A program made the translations under genes and the position numbers. Positions 34,723 to 43,938 of a DNA stretch of 64,000 nucleotides are shown here, in pieces. Positions within the stretch are counted from its first letter, which is position 1, and each line of letters starts with the position of its first letter. Origin of the DNA: Enterococcus sp. 4G2_DIV0659 (lineage in GTDB: Bacteria > Bacillota > Bacilli > Lactobacillales > Enterococcaceae); the NCBI RefSeq assembly GCF_002140715.2, contig NZ_NGLE02000001.1:2694001-2758000 (forward strand). Direction: 5' to 3'. Below the pieces are notes generated by a model, which was not told where the DNA came from, did no database searches, and worked only from the letters and a program-made list of their open reading frames with translations.

Positions 34723-35922
34723 ATGACGGTGGTATTAAAACAAACTATTCAAGAAGAAATTCGGCAAGGTGCAGAAAATGTGATTACACTCAGACGTCAC
34801 TTCCATCAATATCCAGAAGCGAGTTTAAAGGAATTTAAGACAATCCAAAAGATTAAAGAAGAATTGCAACAGTTGGACATTCCTTTTGAAGAAGTTGGTG
34901 AAACTGGAGTATTGGCTACCGTAGAAGGATCAAAAGGCTCAGGGAAAACAATCGTTTTAAGAGCGGATATTGATGCTTTAGAGCTAGAAGATGCAACAGG
35001 AAAATCATACCAATCTAAACACCCAGGGTTAAATCATGCGTGTGGACATGATGGACATGCAGCGGCATTATTAGGAGCAGCAAAAGTGTTAAAAAATCAT
35101 AGAGATGAATTTGCTGGAACGGTTAAATTAGCGTTTCAACCAGCTGAAGAAATAGGTGCAGGAGCTTGTCAATTCGTCAATGGCGGCTTTCTTGAAGATG
35201 TTGATCAAGTATTTGGCATTCATTTAGATTCTAATGTCCCAGTTGGGAAGTTAGTGGCTACTAAAGGAGCAACGAATGCGTCATGTGATATTTTTAAAAT
35301 TGAAGTGGAAGGGCTAAGTAGTCATGTTGCTCAACCAAATGTAGGAAGAGATGCTGTTTTAGCTGCGGCAAGTATTGTGGTCGAGTTACAAAAAATCGCA
35401 GCAAGAGAAGTCAGTCCACTTGATCCCGTTGTTGTGGGGATTGGTGTATTGGATGCTGGAACGAGATATAATATTGTTGCCAATCATGCAAGAATAGAAG
35501 GAACCGTTCGTGCATTTAGCCATGAGACAAGAGCCTTTGTGTTAAAGCGTGTAGAGGAAATATCGGAGCAAATTGCACAAGCACACCGAACAAAAATCGC
35601 TTCTTTTGAGATCCATGATGCCGCTGGACCTCTGATTAATGAAGATAACGCAACGGCATTAGCCCAAAAAGTAGCTGCCGAGATTGTTGGAAGTGAAAAT
35701 GTAGTGACTGATTACACGAAAAGCTTAGGTGCTGATGACTTTGCACAGTTTTTACTTAAAGCACCAGGTGTGTATGGTCGTGTTGGAACGCGCAATCTAG
35801 ATAATCCTGATACACAATACGGACATCACCATGAGAAATTTGATATTGATGAAGCAGGATTGGCTTTGGCTACGGAATTTCATGTGAAATATGCACTGAC
35901 TTATTTGAATTCGATTGAATAA
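34723..35922 (+). CDS. M20-family amidohydrolase
   Basis: The 399-residue metallo-hydrolase has the M20D layout: HACGHDGHAA (metal ligands), QPAEEIGAGA (catalytic Glu and metal ligand), a dimerisation lid (SSHVAQPNVGRDAVLAA) and the late His of YGHHHEKFDID. Such enzymes cleave N-acyl or indole-3-acetyl-type amino-acid conjugates. It starts 12 nt after metQ under the Met T-boxes, so it likely frees methionine from an imported N-acylated derivative or peptide; this is inference. Confidence 0.88.
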   Translation: MTVVLKQTIQEEIRQGAENVITLRRHFHQYPEASLKEFKTIQKIKEELQQLDIPFEEVGETGVLATVEGSKGSGKTIVLRADIDALELEDATGKSYQSKHPGLNHACGHDGHAAALLGAAKVLKNHRDEFAGTVKLAFQPAEEIGAGACQFVNGGFLEDVDQVFGIHLDSNVPVGKLVATKGATNASCDIFKIEVEGLSSHVAQPNVGRDAVLAAASIVVELQKIAAREVSPLDPVVVGIGVLDAGTRYNIVANHARIEGTVRAFSHETRAFVLKRVEEISEQIAQAHRTKIASFEIHDAAGPLINEDNATALAQKVAAEIVGSENVVTDYTKSLGADDFAQFLLKAPGVYGRVGTRNLDNPDTQYGHHHEKFDIDEAGLALATEFHVKYALTYLNSIE

Positions 35923-35927
35923 GGAAT

Positions 35928-35984
35928 AAAAAGTATAGGTATTGAAGTCATTATAGACATACTTCACTATCTATACTTTTTTTG
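35928..35984 (+). terminator. Terminator of the met operon
   Basis: AAAAGTATAG pairs with CTATACTTTT, with an inner TGAAGT/ACTTCA stem, then a T tract. It lies just after the M20 gene. Confidence 0.85.
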
Positions 35985-36029
35985 AGCTTGGACGGGGGGT
36001 ATAATAAGAAGCAAAGGAGATGTTAGTAG

Positions 36030-36494
36030 ATGGATTGCACATTTCAAACGCAAGAAGGGCGCTTTAATTATCGGGTTGGCGCAATTATCACAAGTGATTT
36101 GGGGTTATTATTAGTCAAAAATCCTAGTGAACCATACTTTTACTCGGTGGGTGGACGAGTGAAAATGCATGAAACAATGGACGAAGCTGTTGAAAGAGAA
36201 GTTCTTGAAGAAACTGGCAGTATGATTCGTACAAAAGAATTAGGAGTTATTCATGAAAACTTCTTCACTTCTACTTTGACAGGGCAAAAGTATCATGAAG
36301 TGTCATTCTATTATTATGTAGAGCTTACTGATGATGTTGTTTCGGGTCTTTCATATAATGAGTTTGGCGAATACGAGCAACTGCAGTGGATAGCTTTTGA
36401 TCTACTTAGGCAAACAGATATCAGACCAGCCTTTTTAAAAGAATTAACGAAAGAGAAAAAAACAGGAATTCGACACCTAGTTCAAAAGAAATAG
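36030..36494 (+). CDS. NUDIX hydrolase
   Basis: The 154-residue protein contains a complete NUDIX box (G-x5-E-x7-REVLEETG, about residues 43-65: GGRVKMHETMDEAVEREVLE). NUDIX enzymes cleave nucleoside diphosphates linked to another moiety; the substrate cannot be read here. It is monocistronic with an AAAGGAGAT ribosome site and ends about 50 nt before the ABC-F leader promoter. Confidence 0.9.
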   Translation: MDCTFQTQEGRFNYRVGAIITSDLGLLLVKNPSEPYFYSVGGRVKMHETMDEAVEREVLEETGSMIRTKELGVIHENFFTSTLTGQKYHEVSFYYYVELTDDVVSGLSYNEFGEYEQLQWIAFDLLRQTDIRPAFLKELTKEKKTGIRHLVQKK

Positions 36495-36527
36495 AAAATG
36501 ACTTTTGAACGCAATTTCGCATCATTC

Positions 36528-36555
36528 TTGCTTTTCAAAATAACTGTGCTAAAAT
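36528..36555 (+). promoter_or_regulatory. Promoter of the ABC-F leader
   Basis: TTGCTT (36528-36533) and an extended TGC-TAAAAT -10 (36550-36555) with 16-nt spacing, 27 nt before the upstream ORF. Confidence 0.55.
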
Positions 36556-36582
36556 GTCTTTTGTAAAGAAAGGTGATTAAGA

Positions 36583-36663
36583 ATGTTTTTTCTTTCAGAT
36601 AAATTTGTAAAAAGAATCAGCTCCCGACAGATGAATGTGATGAAGCATTGTTGTGGAGCCTAA
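36583..36663 (+). CDS. Upstream leader ORF of the ABC-F gene (26 codons)
   Basis: ATG 36583 with AAAGGTGAT 5-13 nt upstream encodes a 26-residue peptide, beginning MFFLSDKFVKRISSR and ending in MKHCCGA. Its last codons (36639-36649) form the left arm of a perfect 11-bp stem whose right arm lies at 36671-36681, beyond the stop codon. This layout, a short well-translated ORF overlapping alternative hairpins before an ABC-F gene, is typical of antibiotic-induced attenuation. The peptide itself has no known motif. Confidence 0.65.
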   Translation: MFFLSDKFVKRISSRQMNVMKHCCGA

Positions 36664-36859
36664 TAAAATGAATGCTTCATCGTTTAAGAAGAATACTAAT
36701 TTTTTAGACTATTTCATAGTCTTGTTTAGTGTTGCCTTTAACGATGGATCATGATTTTTAAATAGCTCTGATTAAAGGACAACGTGTTTCGTGCGTTGTC
36801 CTTTGTAGATAATAAACAAGGGATATGATAGGGAGGCCTATTTGATTCCTTGTTTTTTT
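36639..36859 (+). promoter_or_regulatory. Attenuator-like leader of the ABC-F gene
   Basis: Four hairpins follow in series: GATGAAGCATT/AATGCTTCATC (36639-36681), AGACTAT/ATAGTCT (36706-36722), AAAGGACAACG/CGTTGTCCTTT (36774-36804, perfect 11 bp) and a terminator ACAAGG../CCTTGT with seven T (36814-36859). Ribosome stalling on the upstream ORF could change which form. The antitermination pairing was not resolved by eye. Confidence 0.65.
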
Positions 36860-36994
36860 GCTTGGACATAAAGACTTTTTTTAAAACGTACGAAATTGTT
36901 GCCTTAAACAATGTCGTTACTGACTGAATAAATAGATACTTAATACAAATTACAGAGAACCAAAAATGTTCAAAAATAGAAAAGAGGAACAAAC

Positions 36995-38530
36995 ATGAGT
37001 TTATTAACAATTGAACACTTAACGCAACGTTTTGGCGAAAAAATCCTATATGAGGATGCATCACTTCGAGTGAATAAAGGCGATCATATGGGATTGACTG
37101 GTCAAAATGGTGTTGGAAAATCCACCCTAGTTAAAATTCTAACAGGTGAAATTTTAGCAGATGATGGTACAATTACATGGCAAAACAATATCAAAATCGG
37201 TTATCTCGATCAGCATGTTGAAGTCATCGGAGAGAACACAATCAATGAATTTTTACATCAAGCGTATAAAGATCTTTATGAAGTTGAAAGAAAAATTAAT
37301 GGGCTATATATGGAGTTTGGTGAAACTGGTCAAGACAAATTATTAGAGCGGGCTGGAAGACTTCAAACACAATTAGATGAAAGTGAGTTTTATCAAATCG
37401 ATACCATCATTAATGATTTGGCAAATGGTTTGGGGATTGAGGCAATCGGCTTAGATCGACCAATGAACGAGCTGAGTGGTGGTCAACGTTCTAAAGTTAT
37501 TTTAGCGAAACTGCTTTTAGAACAACCTGACGTTTTATTATTAGATGAACCAACGAATTACTTGGATGATACGCATATTCAGTGGTTAATTAATTATTTA
37601 AATAACTTTAATGGAACCTTTATTCTTGTTTCTCATGATTATCACTTCTTAAATGCAGTGACTAATTGCATTTGTGATATTGAGTTCGGTCAATTGACGA
37701 AATACACAGGAAATGTAGAAAAATCGTTTGCGCAAAAGGAGCAAAACAAAGAGAGTTATTTAAAACAATATCATGCCCAACAAGCAAAAATTGAAAAAGC
37801 GGAAGCCTATATTCGCAAATATAAAGCTGGAAACCGAGCAACGATGGCAAAAAGTCGTCAAAAACAACTAGATCGACTAGAACGAATGGCTCCTCCAGGC
37901 ACGTTAATGAAACCACAAATTTATTTTCCGTATCAGCCAATTGTTGCAAGTTTAGCATTGATGACGGAGGAATTAATCATTGGTTATACGGAACCATTGC
38001 TATCAGCAATTAATTTATCCGTCCATAGTGGGGAGAAAGTAGCGATTAAAGGGTTTAATGGAATCGGGAAATCTACCCTCATTAAAACATTGACAGGAAA
38101 GATCAAGCCAATCAGTGGAGAGTATCACTATCCAGCAAATACTAAAATTGCTTATTTTTCTCAAGATTTAACGTGGGAAAATGATTATTTGACTCCGTTA
38201 GCTTATCTAAGTAACTGTTTTCCTAAGAAAACTGTAAAAGAAATTCGTACCTACTTAGCGAAGTGTGGCTTGCCAGATAAGTTGGTTAATCAGCAACTAC
38301 GATTGTTGAGCGGAGGGGAACAGACGAAAGTAAAGCTTTGTGAATTGACGATGGATTCAAGTAATATTATTTTCTTAGATGAACCAACGAATCATATTGA
38401 TGCTGCTGCAAAAGAAAGCTTACGTCAAGCGATTCGACAATTTCAAGGAACGATCGTAATTGTTTCCCATGAAGAAGAATTTTATCTTGATATTACAGAT
38501 CGTGTAATCAATATTGAAGAAATGATTTGA
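36995..38530 (+). CDS. ABC-F family ATPase, YfmM-like
   Basis: The 511-residue soluble protein has two ABC domains (Walker A GQNGVGKST and GFNGIGKST; signatures LSGGQRSK and LSGGEQTK; Walker B VLLLDEP and IIFLDEP) joined by a charged linker (about residues 245-310), with no membrane domain. ABC-F proteins act on ribosomes, rescuing stalled or antibiotic-bound complexes. The sequence recalls B. subtilis YfmM more than Lsa, Vga or OptrA. An inducible leader before it argues for a response to ribosome-targeting drugs; resistance is inference. Confidence 0.88.
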   Translation: MSLLTIEHLTQRFGEKILYEDASLRVNKGDHMGLTGQNGVGKSTLVKILTGEILADDGTITWQNNIKIGYLDQHVEVIGENTINEFLHQAYKDLYEVERKINGLYMEFGETGQDKLLERAGRLQTQLDESEFYQIDTIINDLANGLGIEAIGLDRPMNELSGGQRSKVILAKLLLEQPDVLLLDEPTNYLDDTHIQWLINYLNNFNGTFILVSHDYHFLNAVTNCICDIEFGQLTKYTGNVEKSFAQKEQNKESYLKQYHAQQAKIEKAEAYIRKYKAGNRATMAKSRQKQLDRLERMAPPGTLMKPQIYFPYQPIVASLALMTEELIIGYTEPLLSAINLSVHSGEKVAIKGFNGIGKSTLIKTLTGKIKPISGEYHYPANTKIAYFSQDLTWENDYLTPLAYLSNCFPKKTVKEIRTYLAKCGLPDKLVNQQLRLLSGGEQTKVKLCELTMDSSNIIFLDEPTNHIDAAAKESLRQAIRQFQGTIVIVSHEEEFYLDITDRVINIEEMI

Positions 38531-38541
38531 TGAAAAGAAGC

Positions 38542-38589
38542 CGAGACAAACACCGATGAGGGCGATTGCTTTCATCGGTGTTTGTCTCG
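38542..38589 (+). terminator. Strong hairpin after the ABC-F gene
   Basis: CGAGACAAACACCGATGA pairs perfectly with its complement at 38572-38589 (18 bp, 12-nt loop). There is no T tract, so it may act with the next hairpin or protect RNA. Confidence 0.65.
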
Positions 38590-38617
38590 CCATTTATTCA
38601 GGTCTTTGGTGTCTGTT

Positions 38618-38656
38618 AGTGTGGGACACAACTAAAAATCAGTTTTGTTTCACACT
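38618..38656. terminator. Dyad hairpin between convergent ABC-F and efaA
   Basis: AGTGTGGGACACAACT pairs with AGTTTTGTTTCACACT across a 7-nt loop with a few mismatches. A conserved block continues to about 38790 and includes a further perfect stem, ATCGAGCAATAC../GTATTGTTCGAT. Confidence 0.65.
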
Positions 38657-38795
38657 CTAAATCTTAATAAACAGTGGCCAAAAGCCAGGTTCTTCGGCAA
38701 TTTCGCGAAAATCGAGCAATACAAGAAGCGTATTGTTCGATTTTTACTCCAATTGCCCTAACCTAATCGACTTTGGCCTCAACCTCAGTTTTTCT

Positions 38796-39725
38796 CTATT
38801 TCATTAGTCCGTCATGAATGTGATCTAAATTCCATTTCATCATTGCATAATAACTATCTCCATCTTCGCCTTTTTTAGCAATAGAATCCGTAAAAATTGT
38901 ACTGTAGATCGGCAAGTTAGTTTCTTTTGAAACTCTTTCCATACTACGTTTATCCACACTTGTTTCTACAAATAAAGAGGGAACTTTCGTTTGATGGATC
39001 TTATCGATAATTTGTTTCATTTGATCGGGTGTTCCTTGACTTTCAGTGTTGATTTCCCAAATGTATGCCGCTGTTAGTCCATACGCTTTAGAAAAATATT
39101 TAAATGCGCCTTCGCTGGTTACTAATAGTTTCTTGTTCTCAGGAAGATCAGCAAATTTTTCTTTAGCTTCTTTATCTAAAGCAGAAAGTTTGTCGATGTA
39201 TTCTTTAGCATTATCTTGATAGGTCTCTTTATTTTTAGGATCTTTTTCACTTAAGGTATCTCTAATCGCTTCCACATAAGCGATTCCGTTTTGAATATCT
39301 AACCAAGCATGTGGATCTTGTTCATTTTCTTGTCCTGCACTCGTTAAATACATCGGTTTAACTTTTTTACTGACAGAAAAATAATCTTGATCCTCCTTTT
39401 TCTTAGTCGTTTCCATTAATTTCTTGAACCAGCCATTTCCGCCTGTTTCTAAATTAAGTCCATTGAAAAATAAAATATCGGCCTCAGATGCTTTGGCAAC
39501 ATCTTCTGGTAAGGGTTCATATTCATGAGGGTCTGTACCGACTGGAACGATACTATGCAAGTTGACCAACCCTTCTCCGACATTTTCTACCATATCAGCA
39601 AGAATCGAATTCGTAGCGACAACATTGATTTTTTCGTTTTTTGATGAATCTGTTGACTTCGTTTGACAAGCAGCTAGTAAAAATAAACTAGCGACAGCGG
39701 CGATGAATAATAATTTTTTTTTCAT
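38796..39725 (-). CDS. efaA: Manganese/zinc-binding lipoprotein, EfaA-like
   Basis: The 309-residue cluster-9 binding protein has a lipobox (LLAACQ), metal ligands in GTDPHEYEP and DPHAWLD, a Glu-containing segment (VTSEGAF) and a late Asp (IFTDS). It delivers Mn2+ (or Zn2+) to the EfaBC transporter. Gene order ATPase-permease-binding protein and DtxR-type operators match the enterococcal efaCBA operon, known for manganese uptake and virulence in E. faecalis. Confidence 0.88.
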   Translation of the reverse strand: MKKKLLFIAAVASLFLLAACQTKSTDSSKNEKINVVATNSILADMVENVGEGLVNLHSIVPVGTDPHEYEPLPEDVAKASEADILFFNGLNLETGGNGWFKKLMETTKKKEDQDYFSVSKKVKPMYLTSAGQENEQDPHAWLDIQNGIAYVEAIRDTLSEKDPKNKETYQDNAKEYIDKLSALDKEAKEKFADLPENKKLLVTSEGAFKYFSKAYGLTAAYIWEINTESQGTPDQMKQIIDKIHQTKVPSLFVETSVDKRSMERVSKETNLPIYSTIFTDSIAKKGEDGDSYYAMMKWNLDHIHDGLMK

Positions 39726-40579
39726 AATAATGTGTCCTCCTGTTTTTCTTTATTGACAAAAAATAGTCCTTTTTTGGGTGAAAATAAAAATGCTAGAATG
39801 AAAAAAGCTGCAGCAGTTAAAACAATTGTCGCACCTGATGCTAAGTTATAAGAATAACTGAAAAACAAACCGATAATCGAGCTTAAAACACCAAAGAGTG
39901 AAGCTAAGCCAATCATTGTTGGCAAATGATTAGTTAACAGATACGCTGTGGCAGCAGGAGTAATCAACATAGCAATTACCAGCACGGTTCCAACTGTTTG
40001 TAAAGAAGAAACCGCAACTAAGGTAAGTAAAAACATCAATGCGTAATGGAAAAATTGAACATTTAATCCATAAGCTTGTGCCATTGTAGGATCAAACGAA
40101 GTGATTTGTAACTCTTTGTAAAATAAGCCAACGAAAATCAATACAACAATTCCAACAATTGCAGTGATTACAATGTCAGAATCGCGAACAGCTAAAACAT
40201 TTCCGAAAAGAATATGATAAAGATCGGTGGAACTTTTAGCAAAAGAAATCATAATGATCCCTAAAGCAAAGAAGGAACTAAACACGACACCGATTGCTGT
40301 ATCATTTTTTAATTGGCTTTTTTGCGTAATAAAGCCAATCAATAGTGCTGCTAATACACCAAAGATTGATGCACCAAATATATAATTGACGCCAAACATA
40401 TAAGAAGCAGCAACACCAGGTAATACGGCATGTGAGATGGCATCCCCCATTAAAGACATCCCACGTAAAATAATAAACGATCCAATGATTCCTGAAATAA
40501 GACCTACAATGATTGAAGTAATCAACGCGTTTTGGAGGAATTGGTATCGAACTAAGCCATCAATAAAATTTGCAATCAT
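39722..40579 (-). CDS. efaB: Metal ABC transporter permease, EfaB-like
   Basis: The 285-residue protein has about eight hydrophobic helices of the ZnuB/MntB family ([29 protein letters not shown] near residue 32; PAATAYLL later). Its start overlaps efaC and its end overlaps efaA by 4 nt each, showing tight coupling. It forms the membrane channel of the metal importer. Confidence 0.92.
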   Translation of the reverse strand: MIANFIDGLVRYQFLQNALITSIIVGLISGIIGSFIILRGMSLMGDAISHAVLPGVAASYMFGVNYIFGASIFGVLAALLIGFITQKSQLKNDTAIGVVFSSFFALGIIMISFAKSSTDLYHILFGNVLAVRDSDIVITAIVGIVVLIFVGLFYKELQITSFDPTMAQAYGLNVQFFHYALMFLLTLVAVSSLQTVGTVLVIAMLITPAATAYLLTNHLPTMIGLASLFGVLSSIIGLFFSYSYNLASGATIVLTAAAFFILAFLFSPKKGLFFVNKEKQEDTLL

Positions 40580-41331
40580 GCATCAGCAACTCCTTTAATA
40601 ATAATGTCGCCCATTGTTTCACCATAAGCTAATTGAATGTTTTTATTCGTGAAAGTCGTAGCAACAGAACCTGAAGCAATTAACTCTTTTTTTAGAATAA
40701 CCACCTCATCAAAATAATGAGTGACTTTGTGGAGATCATGATGAACGATCACAATGGTTTTTCCAGCATCTTTTAATTGCTTAAGAATTGCCATAATGAC
40801 TTTTTCACTAGTCATATCAATTCCGACAAATGGTTCATCTAACACGATGATATCTGCATCTTGGGCAAGTACGCGAGCGATAAAGACTCGTTGTAATTGT
40901 CCGCCAGATAGTTCACTGATTTGTCGTTTGGCGAAGGGATCTAATTGAACGGTTTTAAGTGCGTCTAGAGCTTTTTCTTTTTCCTGCTTTTTAGGTCGTT
41001 TCATTAGGCCTAATTCAGGATACGTGCCTAAAAGAACCACTTCCATTACATTAATGGGAAAAGAAAGATCTAACGCGTTACGTTGTTCCACATAAGCGAT
41101 CCGTTTTTTTTGAGTATCAAGTGGATTATTTCCTATGAGAACGGTTCGAGTATCTGTTTTGATCAATCCAAGCATTCCTTTTAAAAAAGTAGATTTTCCT
41201 GCGCCATTTGGACCGATAATTCCAGTGATTTTTCCAGCAGGTAATTGTAATGAAATATCCAATAAGGCTTTTTGCCCTTGATAACTAACAGTTAAATGTT
41301 CGATTGTAAGATTATTATTATTTATAGACAT
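40576..41331 (-). CDS. efaC: Metal ABC transporter ATPase, EfaC-like
   Basis: The 251-residue ATPase has Walker A (GPNGAGKST), signature (LSGGQLQR), Walker B (IIVLDEPFVGID) and the H-loop (VHHDLH) of metal-import ATPases. It is first in the operon, 4-nt overlapped with efaB. Two AGGTTT-centred dyads flank its promoter, suggesting a DtxR/MntR-family (EfaR) repressor. Confidence 0.92.
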   Translation of the reverse strand: MSINNNNLTIEHLTVSYQGQKALLDISLQLPAGKITGIIGPNGAGKSTFLKGMLGLIKTDTRTVLIGNNPLDTQKKRIAYVEQRNALDLSFPINVMEVVLLGTYPELGLMKRPKKQEKEKALDALKTVQLDPFAKRQISELSGGQLQRVFIARVLAQDADIIVLDEPFVGIDMTSEKVIMAILKQLKDAGKTIVIVHHDLHKVTHYFDEVVILKKELIASGSVATTFTNKNIQLAYGETMGDIIIKGVADA

Positions 41332-41344
41332 AAAAAAACCTCCT

Positions 41345-41363
41345 TTTTAGGTTTACCTTAAAA
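41345..41363 (-). promoter_or_regulatory. EfaR/MntR-like box 1
   Basis: TTTTAGGTTTACCTTAAAA resembles the DtxR-family (EfaR/ScaR/MntR) dyads of lactic acid bacteria. It lies just after the -10 of the efaCBA promoter. Confidence 0.7.
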
Positions 41364-41365
41364 TA

Positions 41366-41394
41366 AGTATAAGTTAAACTTAGATTAAAATCAA
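41366..41394 (-). promoter_or_regulatory. efaCBA promoter
   Basis: On the minus strand TTGATT (41394-41389) and TATACT (41371-41366) with 17-nt spacing. Boxes 1 and 2 flank it. Confidence 0.6.
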
Positions 41395-41398
41395 TCCA

Positions 41399-41420
41399 TT
41401 TTTTAGGTTTGCCTAAAAAA
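41399..41420 (-). promoter_or_regulatory. EfaR/MntR-like box 2
   Basis: AGGTTTGCCT flanked by T6 and A6, a dyad similar to box 1, just upstream of the -35 element. Confidence 0.65.
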
Positions 41421-41463
41421 ACTCTAGAAAGCAAATCTATTGCTTCTAGAGGATGAGTATTAT

Positions 41464-42624
41464 TTAATGTAGTGATTGGAATAATGACTTTGCTAAATCT
41501 TGATACGTTCTATTCTTAGGATATTGATTTGTAAATAAAATGACCGCATTTCTTGTATCTTTTGAAGTGAAGCTATTTGTTTCAAAGCCTTCTTCAACAC
41601 CATGACCTTGAATATAGGTAGAAAAATTGTAAATACCGCCGATATAGTTATTTTCAGTGGCTGGTGTCCAGAGTCTTTCGAGCACCTGATGATCAATGAT
41701 TTTTCCTGATAATAAATTTGCGTAAAATAAGTACAGATCACCAACTGTCATCCCCACACTTCCAGTTCCTACCTCTTGTTCAAAAAGAAGTGGATTATCG
41801 TTAATTTCAGAATCGAAATTTTTGCCTTCTGCTTTTTCATAGGCATATGTTCGGTTATTTGCGGTTAAAAAATCAGTATAAAATAATGTGTGAGACAGTT
41901 GCAAGTGTTGAGTAAATGTTTGATAAAATAACGTTTGGTAAGCAGTGTCTGTTAATTGCTCCAAAATACCAACTAACAAATAATAGTTGATGGCATCATA
42001 TTTAAATTTTCCATAAGTCTCCATCGTTGCATGAGAAATTGCGAATTGAAGGAATCCATCAGGAGACATCAGATGTTTAGGTTTTATTTTTTGGCACAGT
42101 CCAGAATTCATCGAAAGTAGCTGACGAATAGTAATTTTTTGACTATCGGGGATGTTTGGGTAAAACTGATTTAATGTTTCATCTAGAGAGAGAGTTCCTA
42201 ATTCAACTTGTTTTAAAATTAGGACTGCCGTAAGAGCTTTTTGAATTGATCCAATTTGGAAGATTGATTGATACGTATTTGGCAATTTTTTGGCATAATT
42301 TGCATACCCAAAACCTTTTTGCAAAATAATTTGCCCGTTTTGCACGACTAAAGCCGTTCCGACAAACTTACTATCTGTCAATTTTTGTTCGATTTGTTGT
42401 GCTAGTGGTGTTGACGGTTCAATTTTTTGATTAAAATCATCTCGTTTGTTGGCATCAGTTGTGAGCTTTCTCGTTGTTTCTGTTGTTAAATGTTTGGAAG
42501 GTGAATGAGGCGTAGTGTTAAAAAATAAGAGATATAGTTCAAGTGCAACAAGACTAATAAAAAATAAAATAAATAACGCCTGTATCCAATGGTATCTTTT
42601 TTTCTGATGTTTTTTATGATACAT
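41464..42624 (-). CDS. Membrane-anchored serine hydrolase, beta-lactamase/PBP-like
   Basis: The 386-residue protein has one N-terminal membrane anchor (about residues 13-31) and a class-C beta-lactamase-like domain with the S-x-x-K motif (GSIQKAL) and a Y-x-x-x-N segment (KYDAINYY). It probably acts outside the cell on peptidoglycan peptides or D-amino-acid esters; beta-lactam resistance is not implied. ATG 42624 follows GGAGGTGT by 6-8 nt and is preferred over GTG 42633. It is monocistronic, upstream of and divergent from prs. Confidence 0.87.
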   Translation of the reverse strand: MYHKKHQKKRYHWIQALFILFFISLVALELYLLFFNTTPHSPSKHLTTETTRKLTTDANKRDDFNQKIEPSTPLAQQIEQKLTDSKFVGTALVVQNGQIILQKGFGYANYAKKLPNTYQSIFQIGSIQKALTAVLILKQVELGTLSLDETLNQFYPNIPDSQKITIRQLLSMNSGLCQKIKPKHLMSPDGFLQFAISHATMETYGKFKYDAINYYLLVGILEQLTDTAYQTLFYQTFTQHLQLSHTLFYTDFLTANNRTYAYEKAEGKNFDSEINDNPLLFEQEVGTGSVGMTVGDLYLFYANLLSGKIIDHQVLERLWTPATENNYIGGIYNFSTYIQGHGVEEGFETNSFTSKDTRNAVILFTNQYPKNRTYQDLAKSLFQSLH

Positions 42625-42864
42625 GCGGCACACCTCCGATCTTGCTTTTATTTTACTCGCTACTTCGGTTAAATCAAGATATAAGGAATGAATTTAACGA
42701 ACAGTTTTGTAAGTCAAAAAAACTTCTGCCAAAAGTCGCTAGAATTTCAATTAATTGTCATAAGAAAGCAAAAGATCCATGATTTTTTTGTCAATCAATG
42801 TTAGAATGTAAAGTGAAGTTTTCAATTATAAGAATAGAAAAATATCTAGATCACGGAGGAAATC

Positions 42865-43830
42865 ATGACCCAAAAATACCAGGATAAAACATTACGAATC
42901 TTTAGTTTGAATGCTAATCGTCCTTTAGCAGAAAAAATTGCCAAAGTTGTCGGGACTGAGCTCGGAAAAAGTACAGTTCGCCAGTTTAGTGATGGAGAGA
43001 TTCAGATCAATATTGAAGAGAGTATTCGTGGGGACCATGTTTTTCTTGTTCAATCGACCAACCTTCCAGTGAATGACAATTTAATGGAATTGTTGATCAT
43101 GATTGATGCTTTAAAACGAGCAAGTGCTAAGACGATTAATGTGGTGTTGCCTTATTATGGGTATGCGAGACAAGATCGTACAGCAAAGCCAAGAGAACCA
43201 ATTACTGCAAAATTAGTGGCCAATTTATTAGAAGAAGCAGGAGCTACTCGAGTTTTGACTCTGGATTTGCATACAGTTCAGGTTCAAGGATTTTTTGACA
43301 TTCCAGTGGATAATTTGTTTACGATGCCGCTTTTTGCTCATAATTATCGACAACAAGAATTAACTGGAGAAGAGATTGTTGTTGTTTCACCTAAAAATAG
43401 TGGTGTTCAGCGCGCTAGAAGCTTGTCTGAATATTTAGATGCAACATTAGCCATTATTGATCAAGATGAAGTCGATGGTGTGCGTTCAGGCTATGTAATC
43501 GGTGAGGTCAAAGGGAAGACATGTATTTTGGTAGATGATATTTTAAATACGGGTCAAACAATGGCCACTGCTGCAGAAATATTAAAAGAAAATGGTGCAA
43601 AATGCATTTATGCTTGTGCTTCTCATGGATTGCTTTCAAAAGGAGCTAAAGCAATACTAGATGGATCACCAATCGAACAAATTTGTGTGACTGATTCCGT
43701 TTTTATCTCAGAAGATCGTCAACCAAAGGCGTTGAATATAGTTTCTTGTGGGGAATTAATGGGAGAAGCGGTAAAACGAATTCACGAGAACACACCGATG
43801 AGTCCACTATTTCGTTTGGAAGAGAAATAA
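42865..43830 (+). CDS. prs: Ribose-phosphate pyrophosphokinase
   Basis: It makes PRPP from ribose-5-phosphate and ATP for nucleotide, His and Trp synthesis. The 321-residue protein has the flexible-loop and ATP-binding region ([17 protein letters not shown]), the catalytic His of [12 protein letters not shown] and the PRPP-binding loop [12 protein letters not shown]. Enterococci usually carry two prs paralogs; this is probably the second (prs2), not the one linked to glmU. Confidence 0.93.
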   Translation: MTQKYQDKTLRIFSLNANRPLAEKIAKVVGTELGKSTVRQFSDGEIQINIEESIRGDHVFLVQSTNLPVNDNLMELLIMIDALKRASAKTINVVLPYYGYARQDRTAKPREPITAKLVANLLEEAGATRVLTLDLHTVQVQGFFDIPVDNLFTMPLFAHNYRQQELTGEEIVVVSPKNSGVQRARSLSEYLDATLAIIDQDEVDGVRSGYVIGEVKGKTCILVDDILNTGQTMATAAEILKENGAKCIYACASHGLLSKGAKAILDGSPIEQICVTDSVFISEDRQPKALNIVSCGELMGEAVKRIHENTPMSPLFRLEEK

Positions 43831-43852
43831 TCATTCAGTGTTTAAATAAGGA

Positions 43853-43890
43853 AAGAAGTTCAGCTATCGTTTTATACTGAGCTTCTTTTT
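43853..43890 (+). terminator. Terminator of prs
   Basis: AAGAAGTTCAG pairs with CTGAGCTTCTT across a 13-nt loop, running into TTTTT. Confidence 0.85.
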
Positions 43891-43938
43891 ATCATTTATT
43901 TTAGCTGTAAAAGTGTTTGTAAGAGAGGAGAAGCATCT

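Noticed and set aside
36738..37064. Minus-strand frame over the ABC-F leader
   Set aside because: It overlaps the leader hairpins and the ABC-F start and has no ribosome site; the plus-strand regulatory reading explains the region.
41493..41744. Small minus-strand frame inside the serine hydrolase gene
   Set aside because: It is an out-of-frame shadow of a gene with clear catalytic motifs.
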